A stretch of 64,000 nt of DNA from Streptomyces sp. Y2F8-2 (GTDB lineage Bacteria; Actinomycetota; Actinomycetes; Streptomycetales; Streptomycetaceae), in contig NZ_BNGS01000011.1 of NCBI RefSeq assembly GCF_014905555.1, positions 1 to 64,000 on the forward strand, given 5' to 3'. Each line of letters begins with the position of its first letter. Position 1 is the first letter of the stretch. The notes beneath the pieces are model-generated. The model was not told the DNA's origin. It ran no database searches and saw only the letters and a program-made list of their open reading frames with translations. The translations under genes and the position numbers were made by a program. This document shows positions 17,679 through 29,358 of this stretch, piece after piece.

Positions 17679-19405
17679 GCCACGACCTCCTCGGCATCGG
17701 CGGTGTCGGTGTCCCGCGCCACCAGCGCCCGGTAGCCCGGCTCCGCCTCGATCAGCCGCCGGTGGCTCCCGGTGGCCGCGACCTTGCCGTCGACCAGGTA
17801 GTGGACGGTGTCCGCGCGGTCCAGGACCAGCGGGGAGGTGGTGGTCACCACGGTCGTACGGCCCTCGCGCGCCTCCCTCAGCCGTTTTGCGACCGCCGCC
17901 TCGGTGTGCGCGTCCAGCGCCGACGTGGGCTCGACGGCCAGCAGCACCTCGGGGTCGGCGAGCAGCGCCCGCACGAGCCGGACGCGCTGCCGCTGGCCGC
18001 CGGACAGGTTGCGTCCCTGCGCGTCGATCGCCGAGCCGAGCCCGTCCGGCAGGCCCTGCACGATGTCGTCGGCGACAGCGGCGTGCACCGCCCTGCCGAT
18101 CGCCGCGTCATCGACGTCCTCCGCCTGCCGGGCGCCCGCGACCAGCTCGCGCAGCGTGCCGGCGAACAGGTCGGCCTCGTTGTCGGCGACCAGGATCCGC
18201 TCCCGCACCTGTGACAGCGGGATGTCGTCCAGGCGCACCCCGCCCCAGGTCGCCTCCGACGGGACGTACCGCCCCAGGCGGTCGACGACCGCTGCGGTGT
18301 CCGCGGGCCGTGCCCCGGCCAGGGCGGTCAGCCGCCCCGGCACCACCCGCACCCCGGACTCCGGGTCGTGCAGCACGGACGGCTCCGGGGGAGCGTCGCG
18401 CGTGCCGTCGTCCGGCTCCGGCTCCATCCGCAGCAGCCGTACGACGCGCCGGGCGGCCACCACGCCCCGGCCGACCTGGTAACCCCAGTCGATCAAGGCC
18501 GCGACCGGGCGCACGATCACGGCGACATACCCGTACACCGCCACCAGCTCACCCACGGTGATGTCCCCCCGGGCGGCCAGCCGCGCCGCGAGCCACGTCA
18601 CGACGGCGAGGAACAGCGTCGGCAGCCCCACCCCGAGCGCCTGCATCCAGCTGGTCACCGACCCGACCCGGTATCCCTGCTCCCGCAGCCGCTGGGAGTC
18701 CCGGCGGAAGGCGTCCGCGAACAGCCCCTTGCCGCCGAGGCCGTTGAGGACCCGCAGCCCGCCCGCGAGGTCGCCGATCCGGGCGGTGAGCACACCCTGC
18801 CGCTCCCGGTACTCCGCCTCCGTGTCCTGCAGGCGCCGCATCAGCGGTCCGACGATCAGGGCGATCACCGGCACGCCGAGCACCACCACCGCGGCGAGTT
18901 GCACGGAGACCGACAGCAACAGCCCTGCGACCACCAGATAGGCGACGACCGCGCCGACACCGGGGCCCACGACGGTCAGGGCGCCGGCGATCGTCTGCAC
19001 GTCGCTCACACCGATGGTGACCACTTCACCGGCCCCGGCCCGCCGCGGCAGCGCGGCCCCCAGCCGGACCGCGTGCCCCACGACCACCTTCACCGTGCGG
19101 AAGTTGGCGTCCATCCGCACCCGGGTCATCACCCGGTGCCGCATGATGCTCAGCCACGCGTTGAACGCGCCCACCGCGAACAGCGCCGTGGACCATCCGG
19201 CGAGGGCGCCCGTGTCACCCCGGCGAAGACCCTCGTCGACCGCACGGGCCATCAGGTACGGCGTCGCCGCCATCAGCACCATCCAGACGCTGCCGAGCAG
19301 CGCCCCCGCGACGGACCGCCCCGGCTGCCGGGTCACCAGCCACCACAGATACCGCCAGCCGTCACGGCAGTCGGGCTTCCCGGGATCCTCGTACGCGTCG
19401 ATCAT
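17675..19405 (-). CDS. ABC exporter half-transporter lacking Walker A
   Basis: 576 residues with an N-terminal six-helix domain (starting RYLWWLVTRQPGRSVAGALL) and an ABC domain from about 345. Where Walker A should be, the sequence reads ALAGARPADTAAV, with no GxxGxGK[ST]. The signature NLSGGQRQR is intact (Leu467), Walker B is LLAVEPTSALD with the Asp changed to Val but the Glu kept. This is the ATP-binding-deficient half of a heterodimer with the overlapping downstream gene. ATG 19405 has GGGGAGA upstream. Only 48 bases separate it from the second exporter pair, so all four are probably one operon. Confidence 0.92.
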   Translation of the reverse strand: MIDAYEDPGKPDCRDGWRYLWWLVTRQPGRSVAGALLGSVWMVLMAATPYLMARAVDEGLRRGDTGALAGWSTALFAVGAFNAWLSIMRHRVMTRVRMDANFRTVKVVVGHAVRLGAALPRRAGAGEVVTIGVSDVQTIAGALTVVGPGVGAVVAYLVVAGLLLSVSVQLAAVVVLGVPVIALIVGPLMRRLQDTEAEYRERQGVLTARIGDLAGGLRVLNGLGGKGLFADAFRRDSQRLREQGYRVGSVTSWMQALGVGLPTLFLAVVTWLAARLAARGDITVGELVAVYGYVAVIVRPVAALIDWGYQVGRGVVAARRVVRLLRMEPEPDDGTRDAPPEPSVLHDPESGVRVVPGRLTALAGARPADTAAVVDRLGRYVPSEATWGGVRLDDIPLSQVRERILVADNEADLFAGTLRELVAGARQAEDVDDAAIGRAVHAAVADDIVQGLPDGLGSAIDAQGRNLSGGQRQRVRLVRALLADPEVLLAVEPTSALDAHTEAAVAKRLREAREGRTTVVTTTSPLVLDRADTVHYLVDGKVAATGSHRRLIEAEPGYRALVARDTDTADAEEVVA

Positions 19406-19453
19406 CGTCCCGTCTCCCCGTTCTTCCGGTTCTCGCCGATCTCGCCGTTCCGC

Positions 19454-21322
19454 TCACGCCAGGCTGTCCCGCCAGGCCCGGTGCAGATCCGCGAACCGTC
19501 CCGTCCCCGCGATCAGTTCCGCCGGGCTGCCGTCCTCGACGATGCGGCCGCCCTCCATCACGAGCACCCGGTCGGCGATCTCCACCGTCGACAGCCGGTG
19601 CGCGATCACCACGGCCGTACGGCCCCGCAGCACCGTCTCCATCGCCCGCTGCACGGCCCGTTCGCCGGGGACGTCCAGGGAGCTGGTCGCCTCGTCGAGG
19701 ATCAGCACCGCGGGGTCGGCGAGCAACGCCCGGGCGAACGCGACGAGTTGCCGCTGCCCGGCCGAGATCCGGCCGCCGCGTTTGCGGACGTCGGTGTCGT
19801 AGCCCTCCGGCAGCGCGGCGATGAAGTCGTGCGCGCCGATCGCCTTCGCCGCCCGCTCCATCTCCTCGCGGGTCGCGTCCGGGCGGCCGATCGCGATGTT
19901 CTCGGCGACCGTCCCGGAGAACAGGAACGCCTCCTGGGTCACCATGACCACTCCGCGCCTGAGGTCGGGCAGCGCGAGGTCGCGCAGGTCCACGCCGTCC
20001 AGCAGGACGCGGCCGTCGGTGGGGTCGTAGAAACGGGCCAGCAGCTTGGCGAGCGTCGACTTGCCCGCGCCGGTCGCGCCGACCACCGCCACCGTCTGCC
20101 CGGCCGGCAGGGTGAGCGAGAAGCGCGGCAGCACCTCGCCGCCCGTGCGGTACGCGAAGCGGACCTCCTCGAAGACCACCTCGCGGCCCGGCTGGTCGCC
20201 CTTCAGCGGCGGGAGCCCGCTCGGGTGGGCCGGCTCCGGCACGGACGGCGTCTGCGCCAGCAGCCCCGCGATCTTCTCCAGCGAGGCCGCGGCCGACTGG
20301 TAGGAGTTCAGGAACATGCCGAGCCGGTCGATGGGGTCGTACAGCCGCCGCAGATACAGCACCGCCGCCGCCAGGACACCCAGCGCGAGGGAGCCCTCCG
20401 CCACCCGGTACGCGCCCCACAGCACGATTCCGGCCACCGTCGAGTTGGCGATCAGCCGGGAGCCGGTGACATAGCGGGCCATCTCCAGCAGGGCGTCGCC
20501 GTTGGTCCGCTCGTGCCGCCGGTTCAGGACGCCGAAGTCGGCGTCGTTGGCCTCCTCCCGGCGGAACGCGCGCACCGGGCGGATGCCGTTCATGGTCTCC
20601 GCGAACTTCACGATCACCGCGGCGATCGCGGTCGACCGCCTGCGGAAGACGCGTCCCGCCCGGCGCCGGTAGAGCCGGACCAGCCCGTACAGCGGCACCA
20701 GGGAGGCCACCGCGACCGCGCCGAGGCCCAGGTCGAGCCAGAGCAGCATCGCCGAGATGTAGACGAACGACAGGATGACCGTGACCAGTTCCTGAAGGCC
20801 CTCGCTGAGCAGTTCGCGCAGCGACTCGACGTCCGTCGTGGACCGCGAGATCAGCCGGCCCGAGGTGTAGCGCTCGTGGAAGTCGATGCTCAGCGCCTGC
20901 GCGTGGCGGAAGATGCGGCCGCGCAGATCGAGCAGCACATCCTGGTTGACGCGGGCGGAGGCGATCGTGAACGCGTACTGCAGGACGCCGGAGGCAGCGG
21001 CGGACAGCAGGTAGCCGACCGCCACCGCGATCAGCGGGCCGTGGTCGCCGTGGCGCAACGCCGGTACGGCGCGGTCGATGGCGTACGCCACCAGCAGCGG
21101 GCCCACCTGCACCGCCGCCTGCTGGAGCAGCAGCAGGACACAGGTCAGGGCCGTTCGGGCCTTGAGCGGGGCGAGCAGCGAGCGCAGCAGCGCGGCGGTG
21201 GCTCCCGGGGGTGTGGGGAGGGCGTCGCGGTCGAAGGGGTCGTCGGAGGCGGCGGGGTCCGGGGCGGGTCCCTCCCGGTCCTGTTCCTCGTCGTTCGGCG
21301 CGGTCGTCGTGGGCGCCGTCAT
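19454..21322 (-). CDS. ABC exporter half-transporter
   Basis: 622 residues. A charged N-terminal tail (NDEEQDREGPAPDP) leads to a six-helix domain and an ABC domain with Walker A GATGAGKST, signature ISAGQ, Walker B LILDEATSSLD and switch His in VIAHRLS. Catalytic Glu is present, so this is the ATP-hydrolysing half of a pair with the upstream gene at 21319-23223. ATG 21322 overlaps that gene's stop (ATGA). Substrate cannot be told from sequence. Confidence 0.93.
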   Translation of the reverse strand: MTAPTTTAPNDEEQDREGPAPDPAASDDPFDRDALPTPPGATAALLRSLLAPLKARTALTCVLLLLQQAAVQVGPLLVAYAIDRAVPALRHGDHGPLIAVAVGYLLSAAASGVLQYAFTIASARVNQDVLLDLRGRIFRHAQALSIDFHERYTSGRLISRSTTDVESLRELLSEGLQELVTVILSFVYISAMLLWLDLGLGAVAVASLVPLYGLVRLYRRRAGRVFRRRSTAIAAVIVKFAETMNGIRPVRAFRREEANDADFGVLNRRHERTNGDALLEMARYVTGSRLIANSTVAGIVLWGAYRVAEGSLALGVLAAAVLYLRRLYDPIDRLGMFLNSYQSAAASLEKIAGLLAQTPSVPEPAHPSGLPPLKGDQPGREVVFEEVRFAYRTGGEVLPRFSLTLPAGQTVAVVGATGAGKSTLAKLLARFYDPTDGRVLLDGVDLRDLALPDLRRGVVMVTQEAFLFSGTVAENIAIGRPDATREEMERAAKAIGAHDFIAALPEGYDTDVRKRGGRISAGQRQLVAFARALLADPAVLILDEATSSLDVPGERAVQRAMETVLRGRTAVVIAHRLSTVEIADRVLVMEGGRIVEDGSPAELIAGTGRFADLHRAWRDSLA

Positions 21323-23223
21323 AGGACCTCCTCGCTGTCCTGGGAGGGTGCGGGGTCTCCGGACATCAGATGGGCGTACTCGGCGTTGCCGCGCAGCAGT
21401 TCCTGGTGGGTGCCGACGGCGGCGATACGGCCGCCGGAGAGCAGGGCGACGCGGTCGGCGAGCAGGACGGTGGACGGGCGGTGCGCGACGACCAGGGCCG
21501 TCGTGCCGTCGAGCACGCGGCGCAGGGCGGCCTCGACCGCGGCCTCGGTGTGCACGTCGAGGGCGGAGAGGGGGTCGTCCAGGACGAGGAAGCGGGGGCT
21601 GCCGACGACGGCGCGGGCGAGCGCGAGGCGCTGCCGCTGCCCTCCGGAGAGGCTGAGGCCCTGCTCACCGACCTGGGTGCGGGTGCCCTGGGGGAGGGCG
21701 TGGGCGAAGTCGGCCTGGGCGACGGCGAGGGCGCGCTCCAGTTCCTTCTCGCCGGCGGTGTCGGGGGCGCCCATGAGGACGTTGGCGGCGACGGTGGCGG
21801 AGAAGAGGGTGGGTTCCTCGAACGCGACGGCCACCTTGGAGCGGAGCTCTTCCCGGGACATGGCGGTGATGTCGACTCCGTCGAGGGTGATGCGTCCGGA
21901 GGTCACCTCGTGCAGGCGGGGGATGAGCGCGGTGAGGGTGGTCTTGCCACTGCCGGTGGCGCCCACCAGGGCCATGGTCTCGCCGGGACGGATGTGGAGG
22001 TCGATGCCGTCGAGGATCGGCTTGGAGCCGGTCGGTGCGTCGGGGTAGCGGAAGGAAACGTTGTCGAACCGTAGGCCGTCGGATTGCTCGGTGCTGGTGC
22101 CGGCCGGGGGTCGGTTCCGCAGCTCGGCGGTCCGAGACGCTGCCGCGCCCACCGTCCTCCCCTCTCGACTTCGCTCGAGCGGGGGGACCCCCATCCCCCC
22201 AACGGCAGGACTGCCCGCAGCCAGGTCGGCCTCCGGCTCCTCGTCCATCACCTCGAAGTACCGCTCCGTTGCCGTCGCCGCCTCCTGGCTCATCGCCAGC
22301 AGGAAGCCGATGGACTCCACCGGCCACCGCAGCGCGAGAGCCGTGGAGAGAAAGGCCACCAGCGTTCCCGCCGACAGCCCGCCGTCCGCGACCTGCACCG
22401 CCCCGACGACCAGCGCCGCCCCGAGGGCCACCTCCGGCAGCGTCACGATGACCGCCCAGATCGCCGCCAGCAGCCGCGCCTTCGCCAGCTCCGTCCCGCG
22501 CAGCGTCCGCGACAGCTCCCGGAACGCCCGGGCCTGGCTGCGGTGCCGCCCGAACCCCTTGATGATGCGGATGCCGAGCACGCTCTCCTCGACCACGGTC
22601 GTCAGGTCGCCCACCTGGTCCTGCGCCCGCCGCGCCACGAGCGCGTACCGCCGCTCGAACACCCAGCACATCACGACGACCGGGATGCCGGGCCCCAGCA
22701 CGACCAGTCCGAGGGTCCAGTCCTGGAGCAGCATGATGACCACACCCACCAGGATCGTCACGCCGTTCACCAGCAGGAACGTGAGCGGGAACGCCAGGAA
22801 CTGACGCAGCAGCATCAGATCCGTCGTGCCCCGGGACAGCAACTGCCCGGACGCCCACCGGTCGTGGAAGGCGACCGGCAGCCGCTGCAGATGCCGGTAC
22901 AGGTCCGCCCGCATCTCCGCCTCGACGCGCGACAGCGGCCGAGCCACCAGCCACCGCCGCACCCCGAACAGCCCGGCTTCGGCGATCCCGAGCAGCAGCA
23001 GGTACAGCGCGCCGAGCCACACCCCCGCCGGGTCCCGGTCGGTGACGGGGCCGTCCACCATCCACTTCAGGACGAGCGGGATGACGAGCCCCACACAGGA
23101 GGCGACGATCGCCACGAACGCCGCCGTGAACAGCCGCAGCCGCACCGGGCGCACATACGGCCACAGGCGCAGCAGGGTGCGGACGGCGGAACGGTCGCTG
23201 GTGGTTGCACGTGTCGTCGGCAT
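21319..23223 (-). CDS. ABC exporter half-transporter with repeat-derived linker insertion
   Basis: About 634 residues from ATG 23223 (MPTTRATTSDRSAVRTLL), chosen because the family begins here; no strong ribosome site is visible. Six-helix domain, then Walker A GATGSGKTT, signature LSLSGGQ, Walker B LVLDDPLSALD with Asp in place of the catalytic Glu, typical of the degenerate half of a heterodimer. Between the two domains lies an unusual stretch of about 60 residues containing GVPPLERSREGR, encoded by a palindromic repeat at 22156-22195. First gene of the four-gene exporter run, divergent from the 23428 pseudogene. Confidence 0.9.
   Translation of the reverse strand: MPTTRATTSDRSAVRTLLRLWPYVRPVRLRLFTAAFVAIVASCVGLVIPLVLKWMVDGPVTDRDPAGVWLGALYLLLLGIAEAGLFGVRRWLVARPLSRVEAEMRADLYRHLQRLPVAFHDRWASGQLLSRGTTDLMLLRQFLAFPLTFLLVNGVTILVGVVIMLLQDWTLGLVVLGPGIPVVVMCWVFERRYALVARRAQDQVGDLTTVVEESVLGIRIIKGFGRHRSQARAFRELSRTLRGTELAKARLLAAIWAVIVTLPEVALGAALVVGAVQVADGGLSAGTLVAFLSTALALRWPVESIGFLLAMSQEAATATERYFEVMDEEPEADLAAGSPAVGGMGVPPLERSREGRTVGAAASRTAELRNRPPAGTSTEQSDGLRFDNVSFRYPDAPTGSKPILDGIDLHIRPGETMALVGATGSGKTTLTALIPRLHEVTSGRITLDGVDITAMSREELRSKVAVAFEEPTLFSATVAANVLMGAPDTAGEKELERALAVAQADFAHALPQGTRTQVGEQGLSLSGGQRQRLALARAVVGSPRFLVLDDPLSALDVHTEAAVEAALRRVLDGTTALVVAHRPSTVLLADRVALLSGGRIAAVGTHQELLRGNAEYAHLMSGDPAPSQDSEEVL
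22156..22195 (+). repeat. Palindromic interspersed repeat, copy 1, inside an ABC exporter gene
   Basis: The core CTCGA-CTTCGC-TCGAG is flanked by CCCC and GGGGGG runs and followed by ACCCCCAT. A second copy, nearly identical over about 38 bases, lies at 51999-52037. Here the repeat is inside coding sequence and reads in frame as linker residues. Confidence 0.7.
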
Positions 23224-23427
23224 CAGTGCGAGCCTACGGATCGGCACTGACACTGCCCACCGAGTTTCGGCCCGGCCGAGGTCCACCGCTGGTCCTACGA
23301 CCTGGGTGTTCGAGGGGCCGTACGATCTGGCGGTCACGCGGTCGTATCACCCGGTCAGCCGATCGGTTGATCCCTTCGAGCGGGACGGCCGATGTGCCGG
23401 ACCCGGTCCGCCCGGGACCCTCGATGC

Positions 23428-23907
23428 ATGACCAGCATGACCAGCATGACCCGGACGACCGGGCAACCCGTTGTCGAAGTCGACGCTCTGCGCAAGTCCT
23501 ACGGCGGCCGGGCCGTCGTCGACGGCGTCTCCTTCGCCGTCGAGGAGGGCGAGATCTTCGGGATCCTCGGCCCGAACGGCGCCGGCAAGACCACCACCGT
23601 CGAGTGCGTCGAGGGCCTGAGGGTCCCGGACGCGGGCCGCGTCCGGGTCACCGGCCTGGACCCCGTCGCCGACCACGAGCAGGTCTCCCGCGTGCTCGGT
23701 GCCCAGCTCCAGCAGAGCGAGTTGCAGCCCAAACTGACGGTGCGCGAGGCACTGGAGCTGTACGCGACGTTCTACCCGCACCCCGCCGACTGGCGTCGCC
23801 TCCCGTCTGGTCTCCGCCGTCCGCTCCCCGGCCCCCGGCAGCGAGCCCCTCTCCGCCCGCGAACGGCAGGTCCTCGCCCTGGTCGCGAAGGGCACCTCCA
23901 ACCGTGA
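23428..23907 (+). pseudogene. Truncated ABC transporter ATPase
   Basis: The first 120 or so codons from ATG 23428 are a normal drug-type ABC ATPase: VVEVDALRKSYGGRAVVDGVSFAVEEGE, Walker A GPNGAGKTT, Q-loop LGAQLQQSELQPKLTVREALELY. After HPADW (about 23789-23800) the family similarity ends and the frame runs through shifted response-regulator sequence to 23907. Signature, Walker B and the permease are gone. A deletion has joined this gene to the LuxR remnant. Any product would be about 159 residues and unlikely to work. Confidence 0.85.
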
Positions 23908-24037
23908 GATCGCCCGCGAACTGTTCATCAGCGAGGCCACCGTGAAGACCCACCTCAGCCACCTGTACGCCAAACTCGGCGTCAACGACCGCGCTGCGGC
24001 GGTGGCGGTGGCCTACGACCGGGGGATCCTGGGCTGA
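23795..24037 (+). pseudogene. 3' remnant of a LuxR-family response regulator
   Basis: Read in the frame ending TGA 24035-24037, this encodes VASRLVSAVRSP, then a NarL/LuxR helix-turn-helix: LSAREREVLALV-like (here LSARERQVLALVAKGTSNRE), IARELFISEATVKTHLSHLY, AKLGVNDRAAAV. The receiver domain and start are missing and the frame differs from the preceding ABC fragment, so it cannot be translated from that start. In relatives an ABC operon is often followed by a sensor kinase and response regulator; a single deletion would explain the fusion. Confidence 0.85.
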
Positions 24038-24062
24038 CGGCGGCAGAGCCCGGGACGGGCCC

Positions 24063-26324
<2,262 letters not shown>

Positions 26325-26474
26325 GTACACGCCTCCCGCGGCTCGCGGAACGACGGGAAAACGGGTGCACGGCGTCCCGGCCGCGTACCTGATCCCGTCG
26401 TCCTCCCCCCTGTTCTGCCCAGTGCGCGGCTCGCACTCACGTTTCCCGGGAGCGGCCGGGTCGTTGAGATCGTC

Positions 26475-27689
26475 GTGACGCACGTACACACGCGCGTGCG
26501 GCGCGCGGGCGCCGCACTGGTCGCGGCACTGACCTGGGCGGCCCTCCTGGCCGGCTGCACCGGCCATGGACTCGACGGCGTCTTCGGAAAGAACCCGGCG
26601 CCCGCGGACCTCATCCGGATCTCCCCCGACGACGGAAGCAGGGCCGTGCCCGCCGACCGGCGGCTGCGGGTGCGGGTGGCGAGCGGCCGCCTGGAGTCGG
26701 TGACCGTCGTCAGGTCCCTCGGCGCCCGGCAGTCCGTGGTCCCCGGCCGTCTCTCGGCGGACGGCACCGTCTGGGAGCCGGACGACCCCCGCCTCGCCCT
26801 CGCCGCCCGGTACACGGTCGACGCGGTGGCCCGCGACAGCGGCGGCCGCCGCTCGGCCCGTCACGCGACGTTCACGACCTACGTCCCGGAGCAGCGGTTC
26901 ATCGGGTACGTCACCCCGGAGGACCGCTCCACCGTCGGCACCGGAATGATCGTGTCCGTTCAGTTCGACCGGCAGATCGAGAACCGCGCCGCCGTCGAGC
27001 GCGCGATCCGTGTGACCGCCAGGCCCGCCGTCGAGATCCGCCCGCACTGGTTCGGCAGGGACCGCCTCGACTTCCGGCCCGAGGACTACTGGAAGCCGGG
27101 CACCCGCGTGACCGTCACCCTGCGGCTGCGCGACGTGGAGGGCGCGCCCGGGGTCTACGGACAGCAGTACCGGACCGTCGCCTTCACCATCGGGCGCAGC
27201 CAGGTCTCCCTCGTGGACGCGGCCCGGCACACGATGCGGGTCCGCCGCGACGGCCGGCTGCTCGCCACCGTGCCGATCACCGCGGGCGCCCCGAAGACCA
27301 CCACGTACAACGGGAAGATGGTGGTGATGGAGATGCTCCCGGTCACCCGCATGAACAGCCGCACGGTCGGCTTCGGCGGCGAGTACGACATCACGGACGT
27401 CCCGCACGCCATGCGCCTGACCGAGTCCGGCACCTTCGTCCACGGCAACTACTGGGCCCCGGAGGCCCCGGGGCACAGCAACGTCAGCCACGGCTGCGTG
27501 GGCCTGAAGGACGTCAAGGGCGGCGGCTCCGACACCCCGGCGGGCTGGTTCTTCGACCACAGCCTCGTCGGCGACGTCATCGAGGTCGTGCACAGCGACG
27601 ACAAGCAGGTCGCTCCCGACAACGGGCTGGGCGGGTGGAACATGAGCTGGAGCGACTGGACAGCGGGCGGGGCCGTCGACCCATCCTGA
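26475..27689 (+). CDS. L,D-transpeptidase lipoprotein
   Basis: 404 residues. The N-terminus (VTHVHTRVRRAGAALVAAL) is a lipoprotein signal with lipobox LLAGC. Two Ig-like domains follow (ISPDDGSRAVPADRRLRV; TYVPEQRFIGYVTPED) and then a YkuD catalytic domain with FVHGNYW and the Cys motif SHGCVGLKD. Such enzymes make 3-3 cross-links in peptidoglycan outside the membrane. GTG 26475 is chosen because it is just upstream of the signal; its ribosome site is weak, and GTG 26496 is an alternative. Divergent from glgX with about 145 bases between. Paralogue of the next gene. Confidence 0.92.
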   Translation: MTHVHTRVRRAGAALVAALTWAALLAGCTGHGLDGVFGKNPAPADLIRISPDDGSRAVPADRRLRVRVASGRLESVTVVRSLGARQSVVPGRLSADGTVWEPDDPRLALAARYTVDAVARDSGGRRSARHATFTTYVPEQRFIGYVTPEDRSTVGTGMIVSVQFDRQIENRAAVERAIRVTARPAVEIRPHWFGRDRLDFRPEDYWKPGTRVTVTLRLRDVEGAPGVYGQQYRTVAFTIGRSQVSLVDAARHTMRVRRDGRLLATVPITAGAPKTTTYNGKMVVMEMLPVTRMNSRTVGFGGEYDITDVPHAMRLTESGTFVHGNYWAPEAPGHSNVSHGCVGLKDVKGGGSDTPAGWFFDHSLVGDVIEVVHSDDKQVAPDNGLGGWNMSWSDWTAGGAVDPS

Positions 27690-27717
27690 ACGGACCGGTG
27701 TCGGCGGGAGTATTCGG

Positions 27718-27736
27718 CGTTTCGAGCATCGAAACG
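27718..27736 (+). terminator. Hairpin after the first L,D-transpeptidase
   Basis: CGTTTCGA and TCGAAACG flank the loop GCA, 29 bases past the stop. The stem is short but perfect. The remainder of 27690-28041 holds a second hairpin (GGCCTGA/TCAGGCC, 28004-28022) just before the next ribosome site, and no gene. Confidence 0.45.
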
Positions 27737-28041
27737 GACTTTCGCCCACGCCTTCGGCCACCGCCGCGCAACCTCAGGCCGGTGACAAGCATCAAGTGCT
27801 ATGGAACGAAGATGTGGCCCGCGATCACCTGAAAGGGCGACAGGCCGGTTCAGGGGCACGTCAGGGGGCGCATCCGGCAGTCGACGGTGCCCCTTCGCGC
27901 GGTCCCGAGTTGGGACTGAACAGTGACAGCGGCGGGGAGTCATCGGGCCGTGGCGTGTGATTGATTTGCGCAATGCGCGTGCGGGACGCGCTGCGCAGTG
28001 GGGGGCCTGAGGTGATCAGGCCGTGCGAGGGGAGAGGGAAC

Positions 28042-29271
28042 GTGAACGGGCGACCCATATCGGGCGCGTCGACCGGTGCGCGGGGACGTGGCGGCAAGAG
28101 GTTCTCGGCGCTGATACTCGGTGCCCTCCTGCTCACCGTCACCGCATGCGGTGGGGGAGGGGGAGGCGGTGACGCCAAGGGCAAGGACTCCGGCAAGGCC
28201 GCGGCCAAGCAGTCGCAGGCCGTCGTCACCATAGCCCCGAAGGACGGCGCCAAGGGCGTGGACACCGGCGGCGCCCTCAAGGTGACCGCGGCCAAGGGCA
28301 CACTCACCCAGGTCAGGGTCGAGGACCCCAAGGGCCGCGAGATCGCCGGGACCATCACCGGCGGGGGTGCCTCCTGGACCCCGTCGACCCACCTCGCCGC
28401 GGCCACCACGTACAAGGTCCACGCGGTCGCCAAGGACGCGTCGGGCCTCGCCGCCACCGCGGACTCCTCGTTCACCACGCTCACTCCGAAGAAGACCTTC
28501 GTCGGCGTCTACACGCCCGACAACGGCTCCACCGTCGGCGTCGGCATGCCGTTCTCGATCCGGTTCAGCCGGGGCATCACCCACCCGGCCGACGTCGAGA
28601 AGGCCATCACCATCAAGACCGAGCCCGCCGTCGAGGTCCGCGGCCACTGGTTCGGCAACGACCGCCTCGACTTCCGGCCCAAGGACTACTGGAAGCCCGG
28701 CACCAAGGTCACCGTGAACCTGAACCTGGACGGAGTCGAGGGCCGCCCCGGCGTCTACGGCGAGCAGGTCAGGACGGTGAGCTTCACCATCGGCCGCAGC
28801 CAGGTCTCCACCGTGGACGCCAAGGCGCACACGATGGTCGTCAAGCAGGACGGCAAGGTCGTCAAGACCCTCGCGGTCACCACGGGCAAGCCCGGCTACG
28901 ACACCTGGAACGGCCAGATGGTCATCAGCGAGCGCCAGGTGGTGACGCGGATGAACGGCGAAACGGTCGGCTACGGGGGCGAGTACGACATCAAGGACGT
29001 GCCGCACGCCCAGCGCCTGACCGACTCCGGCACCTTCATCCACGGCAACTACTGGGGCGGCGACGCCTTCGGCAACTACAACGCCAGCCACGGCTGCGTC
29101 GGCCTGCGCGATGTGAAGGGCGGCTACGACAGCTCGGTGGCGGCCGCCTGGTTCTACAACCACTCGATGCTCGGTGACGTCGTCATCGTGAAGAACTCCC
29201 ACGACGCCACGGTCGCGCCCGACAACGGGCTCAACGGCTGGAACATGCCCTGGGACCAGTGGATCAAGTAA
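28042..29271 (+). CDS. L,D-transpeptidase lipoprotein (paralogue)
   Basis: 409 residues. GTG 28042 has GGGGAGAGGG just upstream. The signal ends in lipobox VTAC followed by a glycine run and a lysine-rich spacer. Two Ig-like domains (IAPKDGAKGVDTGGALKV; VYTPDNGSTVGVGMPF) precede the YkuD domain with FIHGNYWGGD and catalytic Cys in SHGCVGLRD. It shares long identical stretches with the preceding gene, such as GHWFGNDRLDFRPKDYWKPG, so the two arose by tandem duplication. Predicted role: extracytoplasmic peptidoglycan cross-linking. Confidence 0.94.
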   Translation: MNGRPISGASTGARGRGGKRFSALILGALLLTVTACGGGGGGGDAKGKDSGKAAAKQSQAVVTIAPKDGAKGVDTGGALKVTAAKGTLTQVRVEDPKGREIAGTITGGGASWTPSTHLAAATTYKVHAVAKDASGLAATADSSFTTLTPKKTFVGVYTPDNGSTVGVGMPFSIRFSRGITHPADVEKAITIKTEPAVEVRGHWFGNDRLDFRPKDYWKPGTKVTVNLNLDGVEGRPGVYGEQVRTVSFTIGRSQVSTVDAKAHTMVVKQDGKVVKTLAVTTGKPGYDTWNGQMVISERQVVTRMNGETVGYGGEYDIKDVPHAQRLTDSGTFIHGNYWGGDAFGNYNASHGCVGLRDVKGGYDSSVAAAWFYNHSMLGDVVIVKNSHDATVAPDNGLNGWNMPWDQWIK

Positions 29272-29289
29272 CGGCCGATCCGCAGTGAC

Positions 29290-29329
29290 CGGGCCCGGTG
29301 TGCCGCTGTGAGCGAGCACACCGGGCCCG
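29290..29329 (+). terminator. Strong terminator after the second L,D-transpeptidase
   Basis: Perfect 14-base arms (CGGGCCCGGTGTGC and its complement) around a 12-base loop, 18 bases beyond the stop. Confidence 0.75.
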
Positions 29330-29358
29330 CTGTCGTTAGTCACCGTTAACCTCGTCCC

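Noticed and set aside
18368..22048. A 1226-codon plus-strand frame across the ABC exporters
   Set aside because: Antisense to well-defined ABC genes, composition His/Arg/Pro-rich, no motifs.
26331..27761. Upstream extension of glgX by about 480 codons
   Set aside because: It lies antisense to the L,D-transpeptidase, and GTG 26324 has a good ribosome site and family start.
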